Source: Butyrivibrio fibrisolvens 16/4
GTDB taxonomy: Bacteria; Bacillota; Clostridia; Lachnospirales; Lachnospiraceae
Direction of reading: 5' to 3'
DNA length: 47,776 nucleotides
Assembly: GCA_000209815.1 (NCBI GenBank)
Contig: FP929036.1
Coordinates: forward strand, 2,574,262 to 2,622,037
In this document: positions 24,555-34,477 of the stretch, in pieces
Layout of the letters: each line of letters begins with the position of its first letter
How positions within the stretch are numbered: position 1 is the first letter of the stretch
Made by a program: the position numbers and the translations under genes
The notes under the pieces: generated by a model
What the model was told of the DNA's origin: nothing
The model's input: the letters and a program-made list of their open reading frames with translations, nothing else
Database searches by the model: none

Positions 24555-26194
24555 TATAAGTAATTCAATAACGTAGACTCGCCCAGCTTTCCAGCGGCTG
24601 TAAGCGAGGCCTGATATGCGGTGTAAGCGGCTGTATAGTCGATGATTATCTGGGATAAATCTAAATCATCGTTTGTAGACTGAAGACTCTGTACTGTCTC
24701 TCGCTGGTCGCCAACACGTTTCTTTGTAAGATCCAACGATTGCTTCTTACATCCCAAATCAGTAATTCCTAAACTTATTTTAGCATAATATGTATCAATT
24801 TTGCCTAGTTCTGTATCAAAAAGTTTTTGCAAATTATCTTCAAAGTAATCTGCTTCCTTCTTTATAGCATCGTACCAGGTACTGATATAGTTCTGATACT
24901 CCTCAGAAGCATACTGTGTTTCGCCCTTCATTCTGGTAAGTTCGTCCAATTTATCGTGGGCCGCAATAGTCTTCTTTACAGCATCAATCATCTCTGTAAG
25001 GTCTCTTTGAATATCACTATTAAATACATCAGATGCCTCTGTATTAATAACTATAGTCTGATTTGCTGCTACCGTATATTCGATATCAAAATGAATCTGC
25101 TTTCCATTTTCATCAAACTTTGTATATGTAACCGGAACATTTACATCCAAAGGATCAAGTCTCTTTGTGCAGTTATAATAATATTCTGGTCTAAGCTCGC
25201 CCTCATCAAATCCAGTTTTGTCATACTGGATATCAATAGTTGCATTATTATTCTTTAAATCTGCTGCTACCTGCTTTCCAAGAATCAATTCACCTGTCTC
25301 TTTGATAGCAATAATAGTGTCATCTGGAACTGTCTTTTTTCCTAGTTGTGCCTGGCTCCACTGAGTTTCATTTTTGTACACAATAAGATTAATTCCACCG
25401 CTAGCTAGTGTCGTTGTATCCACAACTGTTTCTACATCATCCTCTACTGCACCTGCTGCAAAGAACGAAAAATCTGCCAAGGTGTTTCCTCTACCGTCCT
25501 TGAGGGAAAGCTTATTTATTGTATCAGTATCATTACCAAGATCATAATTCAGACGAACTCTGTAGTAGTTTGTCTGGGCCATATCGTTGATAGTGGTATA
25601 TGCTGGGTCTGTAGGATTAAGGAATGGCGCAACCATTTCTGCTGCTGTTGTAGGAATAGCATTTACACCATCATAATATCTATGCTCTTCCATATGATCT
25701 TCAATAGAAAGAGTCTGATTGATTCGATATTTTGTATTTTTCTCATTCTCTGTAAATACTAGGTTGCTGTTTGTTCTATAGCCTGTAAAAACTGTACGCT
25801 TTGCATAGTCAGCATTGCCTTCAGCAAATACCTGTTTCTGAAGGGCTTCCAGCTGAGTAATCATAGTGCTTCGGTCCTCTGCATTATAGGTATCAGATGT
25901 GCCCTTTACAGAAAGTGTACGGCAATCAGTCATAAGTGTTCTTATGTTGATTAGGGATGTCTCTGATACATCCAGCCAACTAGTTGCATCTGGAATATTC
26001 TTGCTGTAGTACTGGGTTACCTGAGAAAGAGTTGTAGACAATCTGAGGGAACGAACAGCTACTACCGGATCATCAGATGGACGGTCAATCTTCTTCTGGG
26101 ATGTCATCTGCTTGTTACGAGTATTGACTATCTCTTTTGTGCTGTTGATATTTGATGAAGCATTGTTCATTATCATTTTGTTTGTAACTCTCAT
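24554..26194 (-). CDS. flgL: Flagellar hook-associated protein 3, FlgL
   Basis: A 546-residue FlgL, about 250 residues longer than usual. The N-terminus, MRVTNKMIMNNASSNINSTKEIVNTRNKQMTSQKKIDRPSDDPVVAVRSL, and the C-terminus, DLSQIIIDYTAAYTAYQASLTAAGKLGESTLLNYL, are the conserved flagellin-like helical arms. The extra length is a beta-rich central insert (about residues 165-380) containing YYRVRLNYDLG and TVAANQTIVINTEASD. It joins the hook to the filament with FlgK. It lies 60 nt downstream of the second flgK. Confidence 0.95.
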   Translation of the reverse strand: MRVTNKMIMNNASSNINSTKEIVNTRNKQMTSQKKIDRPSDDPVVAVRSLRLSTTLSQVTQYYSKNIPDATSWLDVSETSLINIRTLMTDCRTLSVKGTSDTYNAEDRSTMITQLEALQKQVFAEGNADYAKRTVFTGYRTNSNLVFTENEKNTKYRINQTLSIEDHMEEHRYYDGVNAIPTTAAEMVAPFLNPTDPAYTTINDMAQTNYYRVRLNYDLGNDTDTINKLSLKDGRGNTLADFSFFAAGAVEDDVETVVDTTTLASGGINLIVYKNETQWSQAQLGKKTVPDDTIIAIKETGELILGKQVAADLKNNNATIDIQYDKTGFDEGELRPEYYYNCTKRLDPLDVNVPVTYTKFDENGKQIHFDIEYTVAANQTIVINTEASDVFNSDIQRDLTEMIDAVKKTIAAHDKLDELTRMKGETQYASEEYQNYISTWYDAIKKEADYFEDNLQKLFDTELGKIDTYYAKISLGITDLGCKKQSLDLTKKRVGDQRETVQSLQSTNDDLDLSQIIIDYTAAYTAYQASLTAAGKLGESTLLNYL

Positions 26195-26254
26195 AAAATC
26201 ACCTCTAAAATACTACTTTACTTAGGCTAACGGGGAAGCTGGAGCCGGGCCATA

Positions 26255-28146
26255 CTAAACTCCCGTTTGTAAAATCAACCTATCATATATTTCGGAGAAT
26301 ACCGAAATACATTTAGATGCCAGATTATATGCATTCTGGAATTTGATTAAATCCAGTGCCTCTTCATCTTCATCAACACCAGATACAGACATTCTTTGCT
26401 GAGAAATAGTAGTCTGGATGTTTGTGAAGTTGGTAGTGAAAATATTGCACTCCTGAGTATCTACAGTAACATCTGCGTAAATACACTGAAGGAATGCATC
26501 GCCTCCACCACCTCTGAAAAGCTTTGTCTTGTTTTGTAGCTTCTGCAATCCCTCAATCAAATGGGCCGCATCAACACCATCTGTATAATTTCCTAGAGTG
26601 GTTGTTGCAAAAATGGCTGCATCTTTATCAGATGCCTTAGCGATGGAAACATTCTTTGCTGTCAAAAGATAATATGACTCGTAATTTTTGTTTCATCATT
26701 AACATCGTGTCCACTGTATATAGTGTTAGATAATTTACTGTCTCGCATCTGATGTTCTACACTAAGATCCAGCTTATCCTTTGCGATGAAGAATGCATTC
26801 ATCAAATCGCCATTTAAATCAACACCGCGAGTTGCTGCTGTATCATCACCTTCACCAATCTCAATCCTATTGAAAGCTTCGCAGAAGTTTCTAAGGAAGA
26901 GATTCATCTGATTCTGATAATATGGGATTCCCATATAATTCACATCATCACCAACCTGAAGAGGTTTTGAAATAAGATTTCCCTGCTCCTCAACTGTAAG
27001 TGTCTGATTCAGATAGAAGGTAACTGTTGTGATATTTCCATCATCATCTGTATTGTATGAAAAACTGTTGTAGGTATACTCTGTGTTGTTTGTAGAAACT
27101 GAACCTCTTGTTGGCATATTCAGCTCATTAATGTTTGTGATGCTAAGTCCGTTGATTGTAATTGTGTCACCAGTTGTGTTTGCCACATAGGCGTGCATGT
27201 TCTCGTTATTATTTCCATCACGAACCTCAAACATGGCCTTCATAGCTCCACCGTTTCCATTAGGAGTAGAGTTGAATTTATTTCCATCCTGAGTCCATAT
27301 GATTTCATACAAACCATCAATATCCGACTGGTTGTGATTCTGGTCCAGCTCTCTTGAAACTACCTCCAATGTGTTGTGCTCGTAGGTATCTACCAAAATC
27401 TGTCCATTGATATAAACGGTGTAGTATGTGGCACCAGTCTGCATATCAGGATAGTTGGAGTTCTTTACGTCTACCTCGGAAACCGATACATCCACAAGCT
27501 TTGAAAGCTTATCTACTAAGACCGAGCGCTGATCTCTCAGCTCATTAGCGTGGCCGCCGCCTTGCTCGATTATGTTAATCTGCTTTGTTAAAATCGCAAG
27601 CTTTTCTGAAATAGAGTTGATATCATCAACTGCTGTCTTTATTTCATCGTTGATAGAATTCTGCAAATCATCCAGCTTAGTTGCCAGCTGATTGAAATAC
27701 TCTGTAACCTGCTTTGCTGTAGAGATAAACTGCTTTCTAACTGTATCATCACCAGGATTACCCTGAAGTGTACTCATAGCGTTGAACATCTTCGTATATA
27801 CGGTGGTGAATCCGGAGTCTTTATTTGTCTCACTAAAATAATCTTCAATCTGGTCCATGTAATACTTCTTCTTTTCGTAGAAACCAAGGGCAGAAGAATT
27901 ATTCCAGTATTTCTCGTCATAATACAAATCTCTTCGCTGGGTAACAGATTTTGCCTCTACACCAGTACCAGTTGTTCCCCAACTCTGATAGCATCTCAAC
28001 GCTGATGAAGCCACAGTATTAACTACCTGCTTGCTATATCCTGTTGTATTAACATTAGAGATATTGTTTGCAGTTGTGTTAATCTGTGCCTGGGCTGTAT
28101 TAAGACCAGATGCTGCAATTGTTAATCCAAAAAATGTTGATGACAT
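26255..28146 (-). CDS. flgK: Flagellar hook-associated protein 1, second FlgK paralogue; one frameshift
   Basis: The N-terminus, MSSTFFGLTIAASGLNTAQAQINTTANNISNVNTTGYSKQVV, is the FlgK signature; QQRMSVSGVDEDEEALDLIKFQNAYNLASKCISVFSEIYDRLI is the matching C-terminal arm in another frame. They join once one base is added in the A5 run opposite 26685-26689, giving ETKNYESYYLLTAKNVSIAK across the break and 630 residues. FlgK forms the hook-filament junction. It lies directly behind another complete flgK, so the organism has two tandem FlgK proteins; they differ widely in their central regions. The frameshift is most likely a sequencing error. Confidence 0.87.
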
Positions 28147-28173
28147 AGGCTATTCCTCCCCTGCCATTAAATC

Positions 28174-29972
28174 TTATACGTGTCCTAATGAAGTAACCAA
28201 ATGCTCAATCATTTCATTTACTACATTTATATATCGGCTGGCAGCATTATATGCTGACTGATATTTAATCATTGTTGTAAGCTCTTCATCTGAAGAAACT
28301 CCGATAACACCCTGACGACTAAACTCGATTTCTTCCTTTGTTCCTTCAAGTGACTGGGCTGTTGATCTATATACGTTTCCTGTATTGCCAATCTCTCCAA
28401 TCCACTTAACATAGAAACCTGAGAAACCGCAAGGTGTTGTATCACTAGGATTAAGGTTGAATTCCTGCTTTGTCCAAATCAAACTAAGATTAGTACCAAG
28501 CTGATGGTCAACCGCCTCCGTATTATCTGCGAATTTCAAATGAGGTAGGTATGACTCCTGCTTTATCATATCCTCATTGATGGAAATGTTCTTCATAGTG
28601 TAAAGAGTAGAATCATTTTCCAAATCTTCCTCATTATAGAGATACATCATTACAGGCTCTGCCATATTATCAAGCTGCACTTCTGTAAGTGTATATCTTT
28701 CGCAGCCATTTCTTACGAATAGCTCTCTAGGTGGAAGCTTCAAATCGCTACCTACTGGACAGTTCTTTTCATCTAGTATTCTAAGCTTGCTGGCATCAAC
28801 CTGAACTGTCTCCCCCTTATCGTTTACATATGTAGCTGTTGTTGCACCTTCATATGCACTTGCAACTGTTGTCAAAGGACTAAACAAATCATTTATTGTG
28901 ATAACCAGCTGATGAAGTAATGTATCAAGCTCTGCCTCGGAATTCATCATAATGGAATTTGCTATTCCTTTCTGATAGTCCTCAGCTGTAAGCCTTGTTC
29001 CATTCTCGTTATAAAAATCTGTAAAGTTAGTCCAGCCTGTTCCTCTGGCCATCAAAAGTGCCTTGATTTCTCCAATATCTGTATCCTTTTCTGCACTGAC
29101 ATTTGTAGTATCAAATACTGGATAATAATAGTTTTTCGATGGGTCCCTAGGATCTTTTATCTCTGAAAGATGAGGCCAGTATGGTGTGATAAATCCAGTC
29201 TTTCTATCCACAAGACCTGCCACTGGATGGAATGTAACCTCATCAATAAATTCTGTTCCTTCTACCTCCACGTGAACAACGCCCATGTTGTCCTCGCGGT
29301 AGCTCATCTTAACCATGCCGGAAAGCTCGTCCAAAAGAAGGTCTCTCTTATCTCTTAAGTCCATTCCCTTCTCTACGCGACCAGCTTCAATTGCCTGTAT
29401 CTTTTATTTAATTCAACCATCTCTTTTCCAATTTCATTGATTCGCTCTAGCTTTTCATTAATCTTGGAATTGATAATGGTCTGATAATCTTCAAATCCCT
29501 GCTCTACTGCCTTAGTTCTTTCCAAAAAAAGGCTAGCTTTCTGCAATACCAGGTTCTGGTTAACAGTATCTGAAGGATCTTTTGCAAACTCTTCAAAGGC
29601 TTCCTGGAAATTCTCGATAGCCTCTTCAAATGCTTTGCCATCAGATTCCTGCAGATGAGTGATAACCTCCTGCACTGCTTCTGAGCTAGCGTCATAAAAA
29701 GAATGTCGCCCATTCTCACTTCGATATGCTTTATCTAAAAAGATATCGCGAGCGTGGACGATCGTTCCAACCTGCACACCCAGACCACGGTACTGTGTAC
29801 TAATGGCGGCTGTGCCTATTTTTTGATAATTTCTATCTTCATAAACAACCTGCTCACGAACATAACCTTCGGTGTTGATGTTCGAAAGGTTGTTAGCTGT
29901 TGTATTTAATCCATGTGATGCTGACTGTAGGCCAGATGCTCCAACATATAAGCTTCCAAAACTATTAGCCAT
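28174..29972 (-). CDS. flgK: Flagellar hook-associated protein 1, first FlgK; one frameshift
   Basis: This copy begins MANSFGSLYVGASGLQSASHGLNTTANNLSNINTEGYVREQVVYED and ends LEFSRQGVIGVSSDEELTTMIKYQSAYNAASRYINVVNEMIEHLV-type sequence, both typical of FlgK. As read, the frame breaks after VELNKR. Adding one base in the A4 run opposite 29402-29405 gives ELNKKIQAIEAGRVEKGMDLRDKRDLLLDELSGMV, the helix conserved just before the D2 domain, and 599 residues. It lies downstream of flgN and upstream of the second flgK, all from the sigma-28 promoter at flgM. Confidence 0.88.
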
Positions 29973-30017
29973 AGGTCCTCCTTAAAAGTTTGCTAACCCT
30001 TTAAGGACATCCTTTTC

Positions 30018-30530
30018 CTACTGCTTAGCATCAAATCCTGATTTACCTAACAAATCTCCTGTAGTCTCTGCATCTCTGCCATAGTTAGATGTCTGAGGCG
30101 CCTGTCTTGCACTCTTAATCAGAGTAATATCAAATTCAACCATCTCTATCGCCTGGCGAAGGAGATTCTGAGTTTGAAAATTAAGCACCTGAACATTGCT
30201 AGCCGCTTCCTGCAGCTTGCTCTTGGCATTAATAAGCTGTTTTTGTTCTACAGGTTGGTTCGACAAATTATCGATCATCCATGAAACGGTAATCTGCTCC
30301 CCATCGTGACCCATTACTGCTGCTATGTGCCTCAGTAACTCGGCGCGTCGGTGTTCCAGCTCCAACAAGGAGTCTGCGATGGCCTGCTCCTGAGCGGTAA
30401 TAGCTTCCAGTACGTCAAGCTTCTTATGGATAATAGAATCCTTCTTTTCTCCATTAAGACTAATTAACTTTTCGTATTGTGACCTTTCACCATCCATGGT
30501 TAAGAGCAACTCATCCATTAAACTAGCCAC
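30018..30530 (-). CDS. flgN: FlgN-type flagellar export chaperone
   Basis: A 170-residue, mostly helical protein: MASLMDELLLTMDGERSQYEKLISLNGEKKDSIIHKKLDVLEAITAQEQAIADSLLELEHRRAELL, then a coiled-coil stretch and a polar tail. This heptad-rich layout and the EKDxIIxxxLxxLxxIxxxEQ pattern are typical of FlgN, the chaperone for FlgK and FlgL. It sits between flgM and flgK, the standard place, with 18 nt to flgM. Confidence 0.88.
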   Translation of the reverse strand: MASLMDELLLTMDGERSQYEKLISLNGEKKDSIIHKKLDVLEAITAQEQAIADSLLELEHRRAELLRHIAAVMGHDGEQITVSWMIDNLSNQPVEQKQLINAKSKLQEAASNVQVLNFQTQNLLRQAIEMVEFDITLIKSARQAPQTSNYGRDAETTGDLLGKSGFDAKQ

Positions 30531-30548
30531 GCATCCGTCCTCACTAAA

Positions 30549-30827
30549 CTAAATAGATCCAAAATTAGACAACAATTTTTCTGCGAAGTCATCTGCACTA
30601 ACTTCGTATGTACCATCCTTGATTCTAGCCTTGATATCCGCAACTAAATCCTCTCTGATATCTGCTGCCTCTGCCACTGCTGCCTTTGCAACATGGTAAT
30701 CTTTACCTATTGATGAAATCTGAACCTGGTCACGGCCCATTCCATTTGTTTTTGCAGCCTGTGCTACATTTTTAGTGTTTGATGTCTGATAGAGCTGAGC
30801 TACCTGATTGTAAGCCTCTATACGCAT
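30549..30827 (-). CDS. flgM: Anti-sigma-28 factor FlgM
   Basis: A 92-residue FlgM. The N-terminus is polar (MRIEAYNQVAQLYQTSNTKN). The C-terminal half has DQVQISSIGKDYHVAKAAVAE and REDLVADIKARIKDGTYEVSADDFAEKLLS, the family's sigma-binding helices. It holds sigma-28 inactive until the hook-basal body is complete and FlgM is exported. GGAGGAAAGGAG precedes the ATG. It is the first gene of the flgM-flgN-flgK-flgK-flgL-fliW-csrA run. Confidence 0.94.
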   Translation of the reverse strand: MRIEAYNQVAQLYQTSNTKNVAQAAKTNGMGRDQVQISSIGKDYHVAKAAVAEAADIREDLVADIKARIKDGTYEVSADDFAEKLLSNFGSI

Positions 30828-30906
30828 ATCGCCACACTCCTTTCCTCCCTTATTTTCTGTCGATTAAGTCCTTTAATCTCAAGATACACTTTTCTTTACA
30901 CTCCAT

Positions 30907-30933
30907 TTATCGGCCTATAAGTATAAAACTTTA
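30907..30933 (-). promoter_or_regulatory. Sigma-28 promoter of the flgM operon
   Basis: Minus strand TAAA (930-933), 15-nt spacer, GCCGATAA (907-914): a perfect match to the sigma-D/sigma-28 consensus, about 80 nt before flgM. The 323-nt gap 30828-31150 holds this promoter, the flgM leader and, for the next gene, a terminator at 31034-31069. Confidence 0.92.
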
Positions 30934-31033
30934 TAGTCATAATAAAAAAATTCATATTTTTTTCAAACTTTTATTTCCACATTACATGTATCGGGTAATT
31001 ATAGGGGGTACTTTAGAAAAAAATTGTGAAAAT

Positions 31034-31069
31034 AAAAAATGACCTCAGGCTTGAGAGGAACCTGAGGTC
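31034..31069 (-). terminator. Terminator after the ABC permease gene
   Basis: Minus strand GACCTCAGG/CCTGAGGTC, a 9-bp stem with an 11-nt loop, followed by a run of six T. A second AT-rich hairpin (AGCTATTC/GAATAGCT, 31084-31110) precedes it. Confidence 0.85.
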
Positions 31070-31150
31070 GGTTAGAGAATTTGAGCTATTCTATATTATT
31101 TTGAATAGCTACTTATATTGGATAGAGAAAATTGTAAGATATCGGCTAAT

Positions 31151-33133
31151 TTAGTTTTCATACTTCTTATCAAAAGTATAATTTGTCATTAAATCCTCAT
31201 CGCTGGTGTAAAAACCTTCGTCCTTGAGGGCCTTTAATGTATTAGTACAGTCTAAATTAAGATTTACATATATATTCTGCTCATGCCAACTTGGATTATT
31301 GGCTGAATATGTATCTACATAATCTTGGAATGTATTCTCATCAGAGAAATATACTTTATCCTTATTGTAGATAGTAAAATTAAAATCGTTATAAAGCATT
31401 CTCTTCTGATTCTGCTTATAATTGTATTCATATCCAGCGAAATTCTGCTGGAACAATTTACCAGCATCAATATCCTTCAATATAGCATCGTATACTCTTT
31501 GGAATTTAGCATACTTTTCTGTAGTAGATAGTTCATCAAAATTAGAATATACGAAATTGTAGTCTTTTCCGTTTTCAATATCTATGATGGTAGATAATTC
31601 CATTCCACGAACTTCGCAATCATCCCATATATTTCCAATGATGTGCTGCTTGATTCGTCCTGGATTGTTAAGGAAATCAATTATAGGCTGTGTAGCAGCT
31701 AAATATTCCGGACTAACTACTGATGCTTCTGTATTAATTACTGGATATGAACGGATAATTATTCTTCCATTCTTTAATTTGTAACGGATTTCGATTCTCT
31801 TTCCATCTACATCTCGATAATTATAATTAATATCTCTAAGCTCTTTCTTATCTTCTAAGAAATTCTGATGTAGCTGACGGAATGCTTCGATTTCCATTTC
31901 ATCAGTGAATACCATTGTGTAGTCGTTCTGAATTCCAGCCCATGCTATGTCTTCAAGCTTTGGCACTCTGTTTTCTACTCCGACAACATCAAATCTCATA
32001 CAAAGCATAACTGCTAGTGCTGCCACTGAATATATTACACAGTGAATAGTCTTTTTAAGGCAGAAAACTCTGAGCGTCTTTTCTATCATCATCTGAGTTG
32101 CAAAATATATTATTGCACCAATGATAAGAGTAGAAACAATGGCGATTGCATATCTTCCATCATATGAAAGAACTCTTATTGCCTCAATCATTCCTGCAAC
32201 AAATGCGCCTGCAACCATTGAAATGAAGAATGACATTCCAACAGAAAATACTGGCTTCATAAATGGTACCGAAATGAAATCAAGTACTGTTTCAAGCTTC
32301 TTAAATCTATAGAGCTGGTATGTAAATATGATAAGTAAGATTGCAAATACTGTGTAGCCTATCATATATTTGCCGCCAGTATATTCGTAAGTGAAATCAA
32401 TTACTTTTGTGTAATCGTCATCTGTCACCACATTACTTATGATTTTTATCTTATCTAAAATGAAAAGATATGGAGTGAAACAGTTATACTGAATGCCATT
32501 CATGGCTGCATCCATACCATAGACTAAAATCCTGGCTGTAAGTCTAAACGCAATCTCCATAAGTAAATACAGGAAATTAAAAATACAGTAGAAAACTATT
32601 CCTGTAACAAGCTGTCCTGTAATCATCAATGAAAACATAGCAATTGATGTAAACAGCACTGTTGTAAACGCTGTAATGAGAGCCCAATACCACACGCAGC
32701 TAATATTTCCTGCGCCTGATGCTAAGGCAGCCACTGACATAATTGCGGCTGTTAATATTACTGGAACAATAGAGACGGTAAAGCTAGAAGCCAATCCAGT
32801 GAAATAAAGGCTCCTTCTGCTAACTGGAAAAGCGTGCATCATATAGCTGTCTCTTCTATTAAATAAATACCAGAATGTAATAGCTGTAACGACTATGGAA
32901 ATCACAATGGAAAACGTGGCGCTTGGTTGGCTAGACATATGCTCAAACAATCTCATCTCCATTGTGTAGCCTAGCTGTGAGTACCAATCATCTTCGATAT
33001 TAGCTGTACTTATAATAAATGAGATTGGTTGGCAAATAAGTAGGAGAACAAAATATAGCAGTCCAGGTATCCAAGTCCTACTAATGTTTTTCTTGTATAA
33101 AGCCTTGTTTAAAAATGATGTCTTTGACTGCAT
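31151..33133 (-). CDS. ABC-2 type transporter permease with large extracytoplasmic domain
   Basis: A 660-residue membrane protein. About twelve hydrophobic segments lie within residues 30-385, including WIPGLLYFVLLLICQPISFII and FTVSIVPVILTAAIMSVAALASG. A soluble C-terminal domain of about 270 residues follows (PKLEDIAWAGIQNDYTMVFTDEMEIEAFRQLHQ...). I place the start at 33133 (MQSKTSFLNK), preceded by GGGAGGTGAG; the longer frame has none. It overlaps the ATPase gene by 53 nt. With the ATPase and GntR regulator it forms a Ytr-like system, often linked to wall-active antibiotics; the substrate is unknown. Confidence 0.82.
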   Translation of the reverse strand: MQSKTSFLNKALYKKNISRTWIPGLLYFVLLLICQPISFIISTANIEDDWYSQLGYTMEMRLFEHMSSQPSATFSIVISIVVTAITFWYLFNRRDSYMMHAFPVSRRSLYFTGLASSFTVSIVPVILTAAIMSVAALASGAGNISCVWYWALITAFTTVLFTSIAMFSLMITGQLVTGIVFYCIFNFLYLLMEIAFRLTARILVYGMDAAMNGIQYNCFTPYLFILDKIKIISNVVTDDDYTKVIDFTYEYTGGKYMIGYTVFAILLIIFTYQLYRFKKLETVLDFISVPFMKPVFSVGMSFFISMVAGAFVAGMIEAIRVLSYDGRYAIAIVSTLIIGAIIYFATQMMIEKTLRVFCLKKTIHCVIYSVAALAVMLCMRFDVVGVENRVPKLEDIAWAGIQNDYTMVFTDEMEIEAFRQLHQNFLEDKKELRDINYNYRDVDGKRIEIRYKLKNGRIIIRSYPVINTEASVVSPEYLAATQPIIDFLNNPGRIKQHIIGNIWDDCEVRGMELSTIIDIENGKDYNFVYSNFDELSTTEKYAKFQRVYDAILKDIDAGKLFQQNFAGYEYNYKQNQKRMLYNDFNFTIYNKDKVYFSDENTFQDYVDTYSANNPSWHEQNIYVNLNLDCTNTLKALKDEGFYTSDEDLMTNYTFDKKYEN

Positions 33134-34007
33134 AGTTCTCACCTCCCAACTCGTAAATAAATATTTCTTCAAGGGTAAGTGGAAGCACATCCATCAGAAG
33201 TGGATTCATCTGACTAATAATCTGCTCTGCAGCTCTTGGTTCTCCCTTGACAATAAGTGTATGCACTCTACCGTTTGTAATCTTCTTTAAAACCTGTATA
33301 TCCTCAGGAAGCTTTGGCATATCACCTTCAAATGCTATTTGAATTTTTGTGATTGAAGTCTGAAGCTCGTCTAATGAACGCTCAATAAGAATCTTTCCAT
33401 TATTCATGATTCCTACGTGATCACAAACATCCTCAAGCTCTCTAAGGTTGTGAGAGCTTACCAATACTGTAAGACCATTTTCCGCTACGTCTGACATAAT
33501 CAGGCTCCATATCTGTCGGCGCATTACAGGATCCAAACCATCAACAGGCTCATCTAAAATCATAAGCTCTGGACGAGCTGCGATAGAAAGCATGAATGCC
33601 ACCTGCTTTTGCATACCCTTGGAAAGGGTACGTACCATTTTCTTAGGGTTGATAGCTGGGAAGCAATTCATAATCTTTTTAAATAATGCCTCGTCAAAAT
33701 TAGGATATATATCTTTATAAAACTTCATCATATCCAGTGTATTAGCCTGAGTGAAATAGAATATTTCATCAGGAATAACTGCATATCTGCTCTTGATAGC
33801 CTGATTTTCGTATACTGGCTGGCCATCAATAAGCACCTGACCGGCATCCTGCTTATAAACGCCACTAAGGTGACGAATGATTGTAGACTTTCCTGCGCCG
33901 TTAGGACCAACAAGACCGTATATGGCACCTCTTTCTACATGCATATTTAAATCGTCGAGGGCAACAAAGTCTCCAAATTTTTTGGTTACATTACTTACCT
34001 GAATCAC
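33081..34007 (-). CDS. ABC transporter ATP-binding protein
   Basis: A 308-residue ATPase. Walker A is GPNGAGKST at 34-42, the signature LSKGMQKQ lies near 128, Walker B LMILDEP at 148-154, and the switch histidine is in VSSHNLRE. The C-terminal 90 residues are a linker-type domain seen in ABC-2 exporters. It powers the overlapping permease from the cytoplasmic side of the membrane. It overlaps the GntR gene by 17 nt, so all three genes are one tightly coupled operon, with the layout of B. subtilis ytrA-ytrB. Confidence 0.93.
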   Translation of the reverse strand: MIQVSNVTKKFGDFVALDDLNMHVERGAIYGLVGPNGAGKSTIIRHLSGVYKQDAGQVLIDGQPVYENQAIKSRYAVIPDEIFYFTQANTLDMMKFYKDIYPNFDEALFKKIMNCFPAINPKKMVRTLSKGMQKQVAFMLSIAARPELMILDEPVDGLDPVMRRQIWSLIMSDVAENGLTVLVSSHNLRELEDVCDHVGIMNNGKILIERSLDELQTSITKIQIAFEGDMPKLPEDIQVLKKITNGRVHTLIVKGEPRAAEQIISQMNPLLMDVLPLTLEEIFIYELGGENYAVKDIIFKQGFIQEKH

Positions 34008-34377
34008 TTTCTGCCCCTCCCTTCGCTAATTCCTCAATACGCTGAATAAGGATATCCTTATCCTCACAAAGATACAGAAGCTCTTTTACAATCTCATCGA
34101 ATTCTTTCATCAGTTCTTCATTCCTCCCTGAAGCAACATCAGCACGCTGTGCTGCGTAACTGCCTTTTCCCGCAATTGTATAGATATAACCTTCCTGTTC
34201 TAATTCCCTGTAGGCTTTTTGAATAGTATTTGGATTGATTGATAAACTGGTTGCAAGCTCTCGAACACTAGGTAGTTTTTCATCTGTACGCACTGCACCT
34301 GATACCACCAATCGACGAAGACCATCCTTTATCTGCTCATATATAGGCTTTGAATCCCTATAATTAAGATGGATCAT
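33991..34377 (-). CDS. GntR-family repressor of the ABC operon (YtrA-like)
   Basis: A 128-residue regulator of the small YtrA subfamily: an N-terminal winged HTH (IYEQIKDGLRRLVVSGAVRTDEKLPSVRELATSLSINPNTIQKAYRELEQEGYIYTIAGKGSYAA) and a short helical tail (VKELLYLCEDKDILIQRIEELAKGG) in place of a large ligand domain. Such proteins usually repress their own operon. An inverted repeat over the start site of the promoter upstream is a good operator candidate. AAGGAGGAAAT precedes the ATG. Confidence 0.93.
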   Translation of the reverse strand: MIHLNYRDSKPIYEQIKDGLRRLVVSGAVRTDEKLPSVRELATSLSINPNTIQKAYRELEQEGYIYTIAGKGSYAAQRADVASGRNEELMKEFDEIVKELLYLCEDKDILIQRIEELAKGGAESDSGK

Positions 34378-34403
34378 CTAATTTCCTCCTTGCAGTATTA
34401 ACT

Positions 34404-34422
34404 GTATTATCTGTTCTAATAC
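34404..34422 (-). promoter_or_regulatory. Candidate GntR operator
   Basis: GTATTA-N7-TAATAC, a perfect inverted repeat with 6-bp arms, lying just downstream of the -10 and covering the expected transcription start, where a repressor would block the polymerase. Confidence 0.6.
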
Positions 34423-34423
34423 A

Positions 34424-34452
34424 CTTATAGCACACTCATTTTTTAGTGTCAA
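34424..34452 (-). promoter_or_regulatory. Sigma-A promoter of the GntR-ABC operon
   Basis: Minus strand TTGACA (447-452, perfect), 17-nt spacer, TATAAG (424-429, 5 of 6). Confidence 0.85.
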
Positions 34453-34477
34453 CACAAATTTTGCCAATTTTAAGCGC

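Noticed and set aside
26685-26689. Programmed ribosomal frameshift in flgK
   Set aside because: The same homopolymer defect occurs in leuA, comF and glycosyltransferases, and there is no slippery heptamer with a downstream structure; sequencing error explains all.
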